Shown: piece by piece, positions 6,986 to 16,549 of the stretch
Layout of the letters: each line of letters opens with the position of its first letter
How positions within the stretch are numbered: position 1 is the first letter of the stretch
Source of the DNA: a virus
Strand: one strand, 5' to 3'
Virus record (IMG/VR): IMGVR_UViG_3300037963_001250
Location: 1 to 29,159 of that record
DNA length: 29,159 nt
Position numbers and translations under genes: made by a program
The notes under the pieces: generated by a model
Databases searched by the model: none
Told to the model about the DNA's origin: nothing
The model's input: the letters and a program-made list of their open reading frames with translations, nothing else

Positions 6986-7491
6986 TAACATATAAAAACA
7001 TAATAGACGATTTTAATACTATAGCTACTAATCATTTTTTAATAAATTCTTTCCACAGTGGTATGTTAGATGAAGTCGATATAGACAAATTAGACCAATC
7101 AGATTTTCCTATTTTATATATAGAACCAGGTAACACTAATATAGATAAAGGTGTACTAACTTATACATTTACTGTGTTTACTATGAATTTAGTAAAAGAA
7201 GATTTATCTAATCGTGAGGTTGTTTGGTCTGAAATGTTACAAATAATGCAAGATATAATAGCAGAGTTTAGACAAAATCTGTCAGTACAAACTGCCGACG
7301 ATCCTGGGAAAAAGTTTAGTTATATACCTAACGAAGTTGTTTTAAATTTACCTATAAGTGCAGAACCATTTACAGTACGGTTTGCTAATATGCTAACAGG
7401 TTGGTCAGCTAGTTTTACAATGCAAGTTAATAACCATAATTCACTATGTGACGCACCTATTGAACCTAGTGACGAAGATAGAAATACATAA
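6982..7491 (+). CDS. Probable tail completion / terminator-like protein
   Basis: 169 residues. It has an alpha-beta pattern: an N-terminal helix with FNTIATNHFLINSF, a FPILYIEPGN strand-turn, a GVLTYTFTVFTMNLV strand and a long helix with EMLQIMQDIIAEF. This order recalls tail-terminator or neck proteins of Bacteroidota siphophages, which close the tail tube at the head end. It begins in an ATGA overlap with the frameshifted chaperone frame and abuts the next structural gene. The precise role is inferred from context. Confidence 0.5.
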   Translation: MITYKNIIDDFNTIATNHFLINSFHSGMLDEVDIDKLDQSDFPILYIEPGNTNIDKGVLTYTFTVFTMNLVKEDLSNREVVWSEMLQIMQDIIAEFRQNLSVQTADDPGKKFSYIPNEVVLNLPISAEPFTVRFANMLTGWSASFTMQVNNHNSLCDAPIEPSDEDRNT

Positions 7492-8057
7492 TGGAATTAA
7501 AAACAGAAGCATTAGAAGAAGTATTAAGTAGTTTTGGTAGTAAGCTTATAGAAAAAGCTAGAGCTAACCTAAACAAAAAAGATAAAAGAGCAAAGGGTAC
7601 ATTATTTGACCAAATGAGTTATGATATAGAAAAAACTGACACAGGTGTTAAGTTTGTTATGAACTTTGGTAGTGCAGAAGACTATTGGGTATTTGTAGAT
7701 GAGGGTGTAGAGGGTGCAGGTGGTTTTAAAGGTAGTGGTAAAAAAAGAGGTCAGGGTAGTCCGTTTAAATTTACAAACAAACAACCACCTTTAAGTGCCA
7801 TAATACCATGGATAAAATTAAAAGGTATAAAAGGTAGAGATAAAAAAGGTAGATTTATAACAGACAAAAGTTTAGGTTTTTTAATAGCAAGAAGTATAAA
7901 ACAAAAAGGTTTAGAACGAACAAGATTTATAAGTAAACCCTATGACGATATGATAGACGATTTAAAACAAGATTTAACTACAGCTATGGCAGAAGATATT
8001 GATAACTCATTAACAATAGAAGAACAACCAAAATTGGAAATAAATTTAAGTAAATAA
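7491..8057 (+). CDS. Probable head-tail connector / tail completion protein (HK97 gp10-like)
   Basis: 188 residues. An N-terminal amphipathic helix (EVLSSFGSKLIEKARANL) is followed by a YWVFVDEG strand-turn around 66-73, a Gly-rich loop with SPFKF, then PPLSAIIPWI and a KGRDKKGRF segment followed by LGFLIARSIKQKG. The order 'YxxFVDEG ... WI ... G ... ARSI...G' is that of gp10-type neck proteins. It overlaps both neighbours by one base, so it is co-translated with the tail genes. Confidence 0.55.
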   Translation: MELKTEALEEVLSSFGSKLIEKARANLNKKDKRAKGTLFDQMSYDIEKTDTGVKFVMNFGSAEDYWVFVDEGVEGAGGFKGSGKKRGQGSPFKFTNKQPPLSAIIPWIKLKGIKGRDKKGRFITDKSLGFLIARSIKQKGLERTRFISKPYDDMIDDLKQDLTTAMAEDIDNSLTIEEQPKLEINLSK

Positions 8058-9508
8058 TGGCAACAACAATAGAACAAAAACCAAACTTATTAAGTGCGGT
8101 AAATACACCGCTTATATATATGCTAAAAGAAAGTACTCCATCAATATATAATGGTTTTAAATTTAGATATGTTTTAAAAGTACAAGTGAATGGTACTGAA
8201 ATAGCTGTTCTTAAAGTACATAAAAATCAACAAAACATAGGCATATTTAACATTAGCCATATACTAAAAACATATTTAGATACACAATTAACAAATACAA
8301 ACAGTACAGCATATAGTGTACATACATTAGGAGTACAACAAACCAATAAACCATTTGGACAAAACGACAATCAATTAATTACAGTAAGAGTAGATGCTTT
8401 TCACGAAGTTGCTTCTTCTGCAACTACTTCACCTGTTTTAGCACCTTCTTCTGGACAAGATAATGCAACAAATTACGTAATACCAGCTACTACACCATTT
8501 GAAAAAACAGCTTCTAATGTAGGTGGTTTAGATATTAATGGAACTAACTTTCCTTTAACTTTTTATATGAATAGCACAAGTGCACCTGACACTCATTCAT
8601 TTTTAACTAATGCACCCACAGTACAATTTGTAAGAGGTTCTTCAACAAGTGCAGACAATATAGATTTACAAACTATATGCTTTAAACAAGGAGATAGTAG
8701 TGATGGTATACTAAATCAAGGAGCAAAAATAGAACAAATAGCAATTCAATATTTAGATAGTTCAGGTAACTTAATAACAGGTACAGGAGGACAAGATGTA
8801 GAATTTTTTGCAAACACAACTACAAATGGTGGAGCAAATGCTGCACAAAGTACAAGTGTAGATAAAGCCATATTGTATTTTGGTTGTGGCACTAAAAACT
8901 TAGAAGAACAAATTAGAAATGCAGATGCACAACCTAGTAAATTTGCTAATTGGGCATACTATAGAATATTTGGTTGTACTTCTGCTGATATAGCAAATAG
9001 GTGTACACAATATTATAATTTTTATAGATATGGAGCAAGTAGAACAGGCATAGACGATAGACACCAAAGTTGCACAAGATATGACAATATTAGATTGGCA
9101 TGGAGAAATAGATTAGGTGCATGGGATTATATGAACTTTAGAGGAAAGTCAATAGAAAGTTTAGACATAAAGTCAGAAGAAATGGAAAGAGTAGTAGGTA
9201 ATTGGGATATAGCAAGTGATACAGTAGATTTTAATTACAATAATTGGGATAGGGGTAGAGAAACACTTTTTACAAAAGCACAAAAAAAATTAGTTATAAA
9301 TTCTGATTATTTAAATGAAGAAGAAGCAGTGTGGCTACAAGAATTATTTACATCAGTAAACGTGCATATATTAGATGACAATGGTATAGAGTTTCCTGTT
9401 ATAATAACTAATAAAAGTTATACAAAAAAAACAAGTGTAAACGATAAAATAAAAATACAATACACTATAAATTTAGAACACGCAAACACAGAAAGAACAA
9501 ATAGTTAA
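8057..9508 (+). CDS. Putative tail / baseplate structural protein (483 aa)
   Basis: 483 residues, no signal peptide or membrane helix. The N-terminal region (1-120) is beta-rich and resembles structural proteins that precede the large tail protein in Bacteroidota phages. The middle (about 120-280) is rich in Thr, Ser, Asn and Ala, like a surface or repeat domain. The C-terminal half contains aromatic-rich stretches (WAYYRIFG, NLAWRNRLGAWDYMNF-like) and ends in a beta strand. It is tightly packed between the connector and the 1116-residue tail protein. It may be a distal tail or fibre-attachment protein; the exact part is unknown. Confidence 0.5.
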   Translation: MATTIEQKPNLLSAVNTPLIYMLKESTPSIYNGFKFRYVLKVQVNGTEIAVLKVHKNQQNIGIFNISHILKTYLDTQLTNTNSTAYSVHTLGVQQTNKPFGQNDNQLITVRVDAFHEVASSATTSPVLAPSSGQDNATNYVIPATTPFEKTASNVGGLDINGTNFPLTFYMNSTSAPDTHSFLTNAPTVQFVRGSSTSADNIDLQTICFKQGDSSDGILNQGAKIEQIAIQYLDSSGNLITGTGGQDVEFFANTTTNGGANAAQSTSVDKAILYFGCGTKNLEEQIRNADAQPSKFANWAYYRIFGCTSADIANRCTQYYNFYRYGASRTGIDDRHQSCTRYDNIRLAWRNRLGAWDYMNFRGKSIESLDIKSEEMERVVGNWDIASDTVDFNYNNWDRGRETLFTKAQKKLVINSDYLNEEEAVWLQELFTSVNVHILDDNGIEFPVIITNKSYTKKTSVNDKIKIQYTINLEHANTERTNS

Positions 9509-12500
9509 TGAAAGTAAGATTAGTAGCATATCGTCGAGAAAACACAGGTTCTGACACTTATGATTTAGACCAATTTGAACTTGATTTACAAAAAGAACCT
9601 AATGTGGTGGTAAATTATAATTGGTTAGATTTAAAAAACCCTTCGCAAAGAAAATCTAGTTATTCACAAACTTTAAAATTACCTTTTTCAAATGCTAATA
9701 ATAAATTCTTTGAAAATTATTTCGATGTTAATTTAGATACTTTAGTTTATAATGCTAAGTTTAAATTTCCTGCTGTTTTATATATAGATAGTATTCCACA
9801 ATTAAAAGGTTTTATACAATTAAAATCTATATACTTAAATGCAAGATTGTACGAAGTAGTTATATTTGGAGATACAGCAGATTTTTTTACTGATATAAAA
9901 GATAAACAATTAAAAGACACTTTTACTGAAACAGATATTAACAATCCTGATTTAAACTTACAGAATTTAGCTTATGACCATAAACTTACTTTAGCAAATG
10001 TATTAGCTAGTTGGACAACAGGATTAACAAATATTTTAGGTGGAACAACTAATGATGTTATGTACCCTGTATTCGACTATGGACATACATTTAATCCTTA
10101 TTCAACTGCAATGTTTTGGAATCCTAGTGATTGGTCTAGTGATGTAAATGAATTAGGTCAAGTCAATGGAGTTGCAGCTATGAATTACTATGGATTAGTT
10201 AAAATAGGTAATTTAAAACCTGCATTTAGAATACAAAGATTATTTTATTTAATTGCTGCAAAAGCAGGTTATCAAATAAAAAGTACATTTTTAGGTATAG
10301 ACGGTGATACAATTACTGATACAAATTTTTTCAGTAGAATATTTATGACACTATCTACAGAAAATCAAAAAGTACAAACTTTATTTAATGTTAGTGCAGG
10401 TAGTGAAGCTCCTTTTATTGGTTTTGAAGCTAATATGACTGCAACACAAGCTGAAACAATAACTATAGCAAATAATTTAGATGCAGATAGTTGTTTTATA
10501 CAAAATGTAATTGTAAACAATGAGGTTTACGATCCTAACAATTTATTTGTTGCAACTACATTAACAGCAATTTCAGTAATGGGTTCACCAGCAGTAACTA
10601 TAAATTGCCCTAGTATTCAGTTTCCAGCAGATGATGGTGTAGAAACTTTACTACCTACAGGAACAATGCAAGTTGAAACAACTTTAGAATTAACATTACC
10701 TCCACAAACTAATACTTCTTCTAATTATAATGCTCAATTAACTTGTAGGTGGTATTCTCAAACAGAAATAGATAATTTAAATTGGGGTGGGTATGCTCAA
10801 AATGTTACAAATGCACCTTATCAAAGTCAAGACCAAATTACAGTAACTCCTAATTCTACTTTAGAATATACATTTACTAATAATATTACACCTATACCAG
10901 GAGAAATTTATTTTTGTGTTTTTACTTTACAAGATTTAAGTTTAGGAGCAGGCAATACAGTTGCAGCCACAATACAAAATTGTACTGTTAGAACTTTACA
11001 AACTGACGAAATAGGTTTAATGGGTGGTGGTGAAAATGGTACTGTACAAATGATACATAATATGCCTAATATATCACAAGCTGATTTTGTTAAAGATATT
11101 CTTAATAAGTTTAATTTAATTGTTAAAACTAACCCAGAGAATGAAAAACAACTAATAATAGAACCTTATCAAGATTTTATAACACAAGGCTCTGTTAACT
11201 ATTGGACAGATAAATTAGATTTATCAAAAGAACAAGTTATAAAAACTACTAATGAAATGCAATCTAAGTTTTTAGAATTTGGAGATTTAGAAGATGAAGA
11301 TATATTCAATCAAAGATATAATAGTGCATACAATATAGTATATGGAACATATAAAGAAAAAAGAGATAATGATTTTTCTAAAGAAGAATTTAGAAACTTT
11401 TCTGTAATGTCACCACTAATAGCACAAGGTATTTCATTATGGGATAACAATGGTATTGGAACACCTATGCCACAGGCAAATATTGCAACAGCTTATTTAT
11501 TTAAATCTGACATTAATGAACCTGGAGTACCATTAGAAAGTCAAAAACCTAAAATATTTTATTATAGTGGAACACCTGTTGATGTAACAGGAGGTAATCC
11601 AAGTGAAGGTGGTTCAACTTATGCTTTTCATTTATACTCTAATCATTATTTACAAAACAATGATGCATTAAGTACAAATAATAAATTTCCATTATGCACA
11701 CAATATAATTTAGATAATTTAAACACAGGGGTAACAGCAAGTACAAAAATACTACATTGGACTTATTATAATCCAACATTTAATTCAGGCTTTTGTTTTA
11801 ATTATTTTGGTAATGTATATTCTGAACACGGTTTTTATTACGACTATTGGGTACAATATATAAACGAAATATATTCAGATGAAGCACGAATTATGGAATG
11901 TTATGTGAATCTATCACCTTCTGATATAGAAACTTTTGCAGGAAATGGCTTTCAAAATACTTATTTTATAAAAAATTGTTTATGGAGGGTTATAAGTATT
12001 GATAATTATTTAGTAGGTGGTGATAAATCTACAAAAGTTACACTATTGAAAGTAATAGAAAAACTACCTTCTACTTGTGATGCAACACCAACGATTAATC
12101 CTAACACAGGTTTAATGACGTGGACAGATAATGGAACAGGAGCAGCAACAACTATTACAAATGAATGTTGTGAAGAGCAAAACGAAAATTGGACTTTTGT
12201 GCAACAAAATACTACAACAGGTGTAGGTCAATGTTATGCAACAGGGGGTAACGGTACTACAACTACAACAAATGTTGATTTTAGTGATTTTGATTTTGGT
12301 GGTGCTAGTCCTTTACCTGCATTAATGCCAAATATAACAAGTAATAACTTATTACAAAGTAGTACAGGTTATGCACAAACAATGAATTTTGTTTTAGAAG
12401 CTACAACAAATGGAACTGCAACTACAACATTTAATTATGGAGGCATAACAAAAAAAATATTACAAGTTAAATTCTTGACTATCAGCTTTATTAAAATACA

Positions 12501-12858
12501 ATTATTAGGTACAGTTAAAAATGGTATTAATTTTCAGAAAGCAGGTTATTTTGAATATGATACAATTATAGGATTAAGTTATGGTGGTTTAAAAAATATA
12601 GGTGGTACTACATTAACAAAAACAAATAAAGATGCAGCATTTACAACCCCTACGTTAGATATAACTACAACAGATGCTAATGGATATTGGCAACCTACAA
12701 TTACTGGTGGTGCAGCAAATGAAGTTTGTAATTGGATATGTAAAGTTAGTGTTATAAGTAAATCCCAACATTTATTTAATGCATCAAGCACAAGGGCAAT
12801 ATATCAAAACGCAGAAAATATATTATTTCAAGATTTAGATTATTTATTATGGAATTAG
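9508..12858 (+). CDS. Large tail / baseplate protein (1116 aa)
   Basis: 1116 residues, the largest gene of the genome. Residues 30-140 have a conserved-looking block: NWLDLKNPSQRKSSYSQTLK, then LPFSNANNKFFENYF, a FPAVLYIDSIPQLKGFIQL strand pair and a VVIFGDTADFF. I associate this block with baseplate-hub-like proteins of Bacteroidota phages. A helical DILNKFNLIV segment lies near 530. The last 250 residues are Thr/Asn/Gly-rich and look like a receptor-facing or repeat domain. It probably forms the tail tip or central hub. No enzymatic motif was seen. It starts at the last base of the previous stop and overlaps the next gene by 10 nt. Confidence 0.6.
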   Translation: MKVRLVAYRRENTGSDTYDLDQFELDLQKEPNVVVNYNWLDLKNPSQRKSSYSQTLKLPFSNANNKFFENYFDVNLDTLVYNAKFKFPAVLYIDSIPQLKGFIQLKSIYLNARLYEVVIFGDTADFFTDIKDKQLKDTFTETDINNPDLNLQNLAYDHKLTLANVLASWTTGLTNILGGTTNDVMYPVFDYGHTFNPYSTAMFWNPSDWSSDVNELGQVNGVAAMNYYGLVKIGNLKPAFRIQRLFYLIAAKAGYQIKSTFLGIDGDTITDTNFFSRIFMTLSTENQKVQTLFNVSAGSEAPFIGFEANMTATQAETITIANNLDADSCFIQNVIVNNEVYDPNNLFVATTLTAISVMGSPAVTINCPSIQFPADDGVETLLPTGTMQVETTLELTLPPQTNTSSNYNAQLTCRWYSQTEIDNLNWGGYAQNVTNAPYQSQDQITVTPNSTLEYTFTNNITPIPGEIYFCVFTLQDLSLGAGNTVAATIQNCTVRTLQTDEIGLMGGGENGTVQMIHNMPNISQADFVKDILNKFNLIVKTNPENEKQLIIEPYQDFITQGSVNYWTDKLDLSKEQVIKTTNEMQSKFLEFGDLEDEDIFNQRYNSAYNIVYGTYKEKRDNDFSKEEFRNFSVMSPLIAQGISLWDNNGIGTPMPQANIATAYLFKSDINEPGVPLESQKPKIFYYSGTPVDVTGGNPSEGGSTYAFHLYSNHYLQNNDALSTNNKFPLCTQYNLDNLNTGVTASTKILHWTYYNPTFNSGFCFNYFGNVYSEHGFYYDYWVQYINEIYSDEARIMECYVNLSPSDIETFAGNGFQNTYFIKNCLWRVISIDNYLVGGDKSTKVTLLKVIEKLPSTCDATPTINPNTGLMTWTDNGTGAATTITNECCEEQNENWTFVQQNTTTGVGQCYATGGNGTTTTTNVDFSDFDFGGASPLPALMPNITSNNLLQSSTGYAQTMNFVLEATTNGTATTTFNYGGITKKILQVKFLTISFIKIQLLGTVKNGINFQKAGYFEYDTIIGLSYGGLKNIGGTTLTKTNKDAAFTTPTLDITTTDANGYWQPTITGGAANEVCNWICKVSVISKSQHLFNASSTRAIYQNAENILFQDLDYLLWN

Positions 12859-13022
12859 AAAAATACATACAAGAAGTAGGTAAACTAATGCCTATATCAA
12901 TAAATCTACTTACTGATTTACAAGCGTCAGGTAGTAAGTATGATTTTGCTACAGGATTACAAGAGTACCCTACAACATTTAAAGAACTATTTAATAAAAT
13001 AAAATTATGGCAGAAAAAGTAA
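12849..13022 (+). CDS. Small tail-module protein (57 aa)
   Basis: 57 residues, beginning MELEKYIQEVGKLMPISINL. It overlaps the large tail gene by 10 nt and the tape measure gene by 16 nt, which strongly suggests coupled translation. It is mostly helical with a YDFATGLQEYPTTFKELF segment. No membrane helix or known motif. A role as a small tail-assembly factor is only positional. Confidence 0.55.
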   Translation: MELEKYIQEVGKLMPISINLLTDLQASGSKYDFATGLQEYPTTFKELFNKIKLWQKK

Positions 13023-14731
13023 CAATAGAAGTAGAGGCAGATATAAAAGGTGCTATAGATAGCATTGGAAAAATAGAAGAGGGTGTTAAAGATATAGGGC
13101 AAACTGCAAAAAAACAAAAAGGTGCAATAGAGGGTTTAGCTAAAGGTTTTAGGGGTGTAGGACTTGCTATGAAAGCAATAGGTATAGGAATAGTTTTAAA
13201 ACTTGTAGACCAATTAGGTCAAGCTATGATGAAAAACCAAGAAATAGCTGACACAGTATCAACTGCATTTAATATGGTTGGTTTAGTATTTAATAAAATT
13301 ATTAGAACAGTAAAAACAGTATTTGATAGAATTACAGGACTAACTGATAACTTTGACGCTTTAGGTAGAATAATGTCAAACTTAATGACATTAGCAATAA
13401 CACCACTAAAATTAGCTTTTAATAGTGTAGCGTTAGTAATTAAAGAAGTACAGTTAGCTTGGGAGAAATCCTGGTTAGGTAAAGGTGACCAACAAAGAAT
13501 AGCAGAACTAACAGCACAAATTACAGGATATAAAGAAGAAATAAGAATAGCAGGAGAAGAGGCTATAAAAGCAGGTCAAGGTATTATAGTTGATTTTAGA
13601 GAAGGTATTAATGAAATAACTAACATGGGTAAAGTAGTTGTTGAAGAGTTTAACAATACTTTTAAAGGTGTTACAGTTAGTAGTTTAAAAGATCAAGCTG
13701 AAGCAATAACACAAGCTACAAATAATTTAAGTTTGTTAGAAGCTAAACACGAAAAAATAATAAAAGAATTTGAAATACAAGCAGAAGTACAAAGAAAAAT
13801 AAGAGACGATGTTAGTAACAGCATACAAGATAGAATAAAAGCTAATGATAAACTATTAGAAATATCAAAAGAACAAGCAGACGCAGAAATAAAAGCCCTA
13901 AAGGAACAACAAGGAGCTTTATCTGCACAATTAGCTATAGAAGTTGACAATGTAGAAATTAAAGCACAAATAGAAAGGTTAAATAATGCAATATTAGAAA
14001 CAGAATTTAGAAAGACACAATTAGAAAAAGAAAGTGGTGAGCAAAAAAATGCCTTATTAGCAGAAGAAAGAGCTAATAAACAAGAGTTAGCTAAAATAGG
14101 TGTAGACGAAGTAGAAAGACAAAAAAAAGAATTTGAAAATGAAAGAGATAGATTAGTTAAAATGGCAGAACTGACTATATCTAACGAAGAAGAAAGAAAT
14201 GCAAAGATTTTGCAAATTAAAGAAGAGTTTAATGCTAAAATAAATAAAATAGACGCTGACGAAAAAGATAAACAAGACGCAATAGATAAACAAGAATTAG
14301 CTGATAAAATAGCTTTAGAAGACGCTAAAAGACAAGCAATACAAAGTGGTTTGTCTGGTATAGGAGCATTAGTAGGTGAAAGTAGTAAGGCAGGTAAGGC
14401 AATAGCTGTAGCAAATGCAACAATAGATACTTTTGCAGGAGCAAATAAAGCTATAGCACAAGGAGGTATAGTAGGTATAGCTAGTGCAGTAGGAATTATA
14501 GCTACAGGTTTAGCAAATGTTAGAAGTATATTACAAACAGATATACCAGGTGAAAGTGGTGGGGGTACAGCACCTGCTACACCAGAAGTAGTAGATAATA
14601 CTGTACCTGTAGCACCAACATTTGGAGCAATAACAGCAGACGCACCACCTGTACAAGCCTTTGTAGTAGAAAGTGATGTTAGTAGTAGTCAGGCTTTACA
14701 GAACGATTTAAATTTACAAGCTACGTTATAA
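13007..14731 (+). CDS. Tape measure protein
   Basis: 574 residues. The N-terminus (1-60) is Ala/Gly/Lys-rich and helical. Hydrophobic stretches follow around 60-145 (including GIGIVLKLVDQL and LAITPLKLAFNSVALVI). Residues 215-440 are a long, charged coiled-coil-like region. A Gly/Ala-rich, membrane-like segment near 450-500 and an Ala/Pro/Val-rich tail end the protein. This composition and the position behind the tail chaperone and tail genes are typical of tape measures, which set tail length and line the tube. By the rule of about 0.15 nm per residue, a tail near 85 nm is expected. Confidence 0.8.
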   Translation: MAEKVTIEVEADIKGAIDSIGKIEEGVKDIGQTAKKQKGAIEGLAKGFRGVGLAMKAIGIGIVLKLVDQLGQAMMKNQEIADTVSTAFNMVGLVFNKIIRTVKTVFDRITGLTDNFDALGRIMSNLMTLAITPLKLAFNSVALVIKEVQLAWEKSWLGKGDQQRIAELTAQITGYKEEIRIAGEEAIKAGQGIIVDFREGINEITNMGKVVVEEFNNTFKGVTVSSLKDQAEAITQATNNLSLLEAKHEKIIKEFEIQAEVQRKIRDDVSNSIQDRIKANDKLLEISKEQADAEIKALKEQQGALSAQLAIEVDNVEIKAQIERLNNAILETEFRKTQLEKESGEQKNALLAEERANKQELAKIGVDEVERQKKEFENERDRLVKMAELTISNEEERNAKILQIKEEFNAKINKIDADEKDKQDAIDKQELADKIALEDAKRQAIQSGLSGIGALVGESSKAGKAIAVANATIDTFAGANKAIAQGGIVGIASAVGIIATGLANVRSILQTDIPGESGGGTAPATPEVVDNTVPVAPTFGAITADAPPVQAFVVESDVSSSQALQNDLNLQATL

Positions 14732-14758
14732 ACAATTTTAAACAATTTATATTTATAA
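14730..14758 (+). promoter_or_regulatory. Late promoter motif, copy B (head module)
   Basis: AAACAA (14730-14735, one base off the GAACAA form), 12 nt, TATATTTATAA (14748-14758). It lies in the 29-nt gap after the tape measure stop and ends 2 nt before the ATG of the protease gene. Spacing equals the other copies. As in copy A, a promoter here would give a leaderless or almost leaderless transcript. Confidence 0.5.
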
Positions 14759-14760
14759 GT

Positions 14761-15774
14761 ATGAGCAAAGAAAAACTAAAAAAAGTAGAACTAATTATTG
14801 ATGAACAAGAAGAAAGGTTTGGTGTAGAGGCTATAAGTTTAGTAGAGTTTCCTGCTATAGAAGAAAATTGGGTATTTTTTAATAAAGATCAATTTTTAAC
14901 ATTAGCTAAATTAGACGAAGAGCAAAAAACTTTAGTAGGAGCTGTATTAATACCTAATAAAGAAATACCTAGATACGACCAGGAAAAAGACGAAAAATAT
15001 ATTGTGTTTTTTACAGAAGATACTATAAAACAAGCACAAGAATTGTTTATGTCAAGTTTAAGAAACAATAACGCTACTTATGAGCATAAAGTACCAGTAG
15101 AGGGTATGACAGTTGTAGAATCTTGGATTAAAGAAGATAAAAAAAATGATAAATCTAATTCTTATGGTTTTAATAAATTACCTGTAGGTACTTGGTTTGT
15201 AAAAATGAAAGTAAACAATGATGAAATTTGGGATAGTGTAAAAGAGGGTAAAGTAAGAGGTTTTAGTATTGAGGGTTATTTTACAGACAAGTTAATAGAA
15301 GCGTCAAAGCCTAAAGATATTATAGATTTAGCAGAAGAATGTACGGATTGCCCTGATGAGGTTACACTAGGAAAAATTAAAGATATTATACTTGAAAATG
15401 AATTATCTGTTGTAGGAACTTTAGACGGTGAACCTTTGTTTGCTACTAAAGAAGAAGCTGAAATATATGCAGAAATGTTTAAAGGTTGTAAAGGTTTTCA
15501 TACTCATAGAGTAAACGGAGTAGTACGATATATGGCTTGTGAAACTCACGAAGATAGTACAAAGGTAGAATACAAAGAAAATGAGTTAGGTAAAAAACGT
15601 AAAAAGTATAAGAAAAAATATAAATATGTAGAGTATGCTGACTTTGTTAATAATCAAGCATTAGCAAAGTACCCTTTTGAACAATGTTTAAGAGATATGG
15701 TTAAGCAATATGGTAATAAACAAACTGCTGTAAAAGTATGTTCTGCTATAAAAAATAGGACAGTAAAACGCTGA
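14761..15774 (+). CDS. Prohead protease-like protein (XkdF-type domain)
   Basis: 337 residues. The XkdF-type core spans about 15-175: GVEAISLVEFPAIEENWVFF, a VGAVLIPNKEIPRYD strand, EHKVPVEGMTVVESWI, then a GTWFVKMKVNND segment and GKVRGFSIEGYF. Proteins with this core sit just before scaffold and capsid and are thought to mature the prohead. The C-terminal third adds two extra modules: GCKGFHTHRVNG..MACETH near 242-262, and YPFEQCLRDMVKQYGNKQTA followed by VCSAIKNR near 305-335. These look like accessory domains also present in other phage structural proteins. Catalytic residues were not assigned. Confidence 0.7.
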   Translation: MSKEKLKKVELIIDEQEERFGVEAISLVEFPAIEENWVFFNKDQFLTLAKLDEEQKTLVGAVLIPNKEIPRYDQEKDEKYIVFFTEDTIKQAQELFMSSLRNNNATYEHKVPVEGMTVVESWIKEDKKNDKSNSYGFNKLPVGTWFVKMKVNNDEIWDSVKEGKVRGFSIEGYFTDKLIEASKPKDIIDLAEECTDCPDEVTLGKIKDIILENELSVVGTLDGEPLFATKEEAEIYAEMFKGCKGFHTHRVNGVVRYMACETHEDSTKVEYKENELGKKRKKYKKKYKYVEYADFVNNQALAKYPFEQCLRDMVKQYGNKQTAVKVCSAIKNRTVKR

Positions 15775-15780
15775 GCCTGT

Positions 15781-15809
15781 GAACAATAATTTAAGTTTAA
15801 TATTTATAA
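15781..15809 (+). promoter_or_regulatory. Late promoter motif, copy C (scaffold/capsid)
   Basis: GAACAA (15781-15786), 12 nt, AATATTTATAA (15799-15809, first base differs from the other copies). It lies wholly in the gap between the protease stop and the scaffold ATG at 15823. This would leave a leader of roughly 10 nt. A dedicated promoter in front of the scaffold and capsid genes fits the need for high expression. Confidence 0.55.
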
Positions 15810-15822
15810 AAAAAAGATAACA

Positions 15823-16536
15823 ATGACTACAATAGAAAAAATCAAAAACCTCTTATTATCAAAAGAGGAAAGCAAAGAAGTAAAAATGTATGCTGAAATG
15901 ATTTTAGATGACGGTAGAGTATTAGCAACCGAAGATGACCAGTTTATGATTGGTTCTACTGTAATGGTTGTTGGTGATGACGGTGAAACTTCACCATTAG
16001 GTGCAGGTTCTTATACTATGTCTGACGGAATGAAATTAACTATAGATGAAAATTCTAAAATACTTGACATGGGAGAAGATAAAGACGCAGAAGCAGTAGA
16101 AAACGAAGAGGAAAAAGAAGAGATGAAAGAAGAAGAAAAAGAAATGGAAGAAATAGACGAAGAAAAACTATCTAAAGCTATATTTGACCATACACCTGAC
16201 CATGTAGACGAAGACAAAGCTAGAGAAATGGCTAAGAAAGTTAAAGAAATGGCTTATGGTGATAAAGAAGAAATGTCAGAAGAAGTAGAAGAAGAAGTAC
16301 AAGAGGAAATTAAAGAAGAAGAAAAAGAAGAAGAAATGGTAGAAATGTCTAAAGATATGATTTCTTCATTAGTAGAAGAAGTGGAGGAGCTAAAATCACA
16401 AATTATAGAACTAGAAAAAACACCAGGATCAGATGGTTTTACTCATAACCCTGAAGTATATAATAAATCTGAAAAAGAAGATTTGTCAAAAATGTCTGTT
16501 TCACAAAGAGCAGCATATTACATTAATAATAAATAA
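15823..16536 (+). CDS. Probable head scaffolding protein
   Basis: 237 residues, extremely rich in Glu, Lys and Met between about 85 and 200, and predicted helical/coiled coil. A short N-terminal beta part (about 20-80) is followed by the acidic region and a KEDLSKMSVSQRAAYYINNK end. An acidic helical protein located between protease and major capsid is the classical scaffold arrangement. It has no enzymatic motif. A transcript could start at motif copy C just upstream. Confidence 0.65.
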   Translation: MTTIEKIKNLLLSKEESKEVKMYAEMILDDGRVLATEDDQFMIGSTVMVVGDDGETSPLGAGSYTMSDGMKLTIDENSKILDMGEDKDAEAVENEEEKEEMKEEEKEMEEIDEEKLSKAIFDHTPDHVDEDKAREMAKKVKEMAYGDKEEMSEEVEEEVQEEIKEEEKEEEMVEMSKDMISSLVEEVEELKSQIIELEKTPGSDGFTHNPEVYNKSEKEDLSKMSVSQRAAYYINNK

Positions 16537-16546
16537 ATAAATAACA
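16522..16546 (+). promoter_or_regulatory. A/T-rich start-site leader shared with the major tail gene
   Basis: Upstream of the capsid ATG the sequence has ATTAATAATA followed by AAATAAATAACA. Nearly the same string occurs at 17576-17599 just before the major tail protein gene. Neither has a Shine-Dalgarno sequence. The two genes are expected to be the most highly translated, so the shared leader may be a strong flavobacterial translation-initiation element. It overlaps the last codons of the scaffold gene. Confidence 0.35.
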
Positions 16547-16549
16547 AAA

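Noticed and set aside
12776-13117. Minus-strand ORF of 113 codons
   Set aside because: Overlaps three plus-strand genes, has Phe/Cys/Tyr-rich shadow composition and no promoter.
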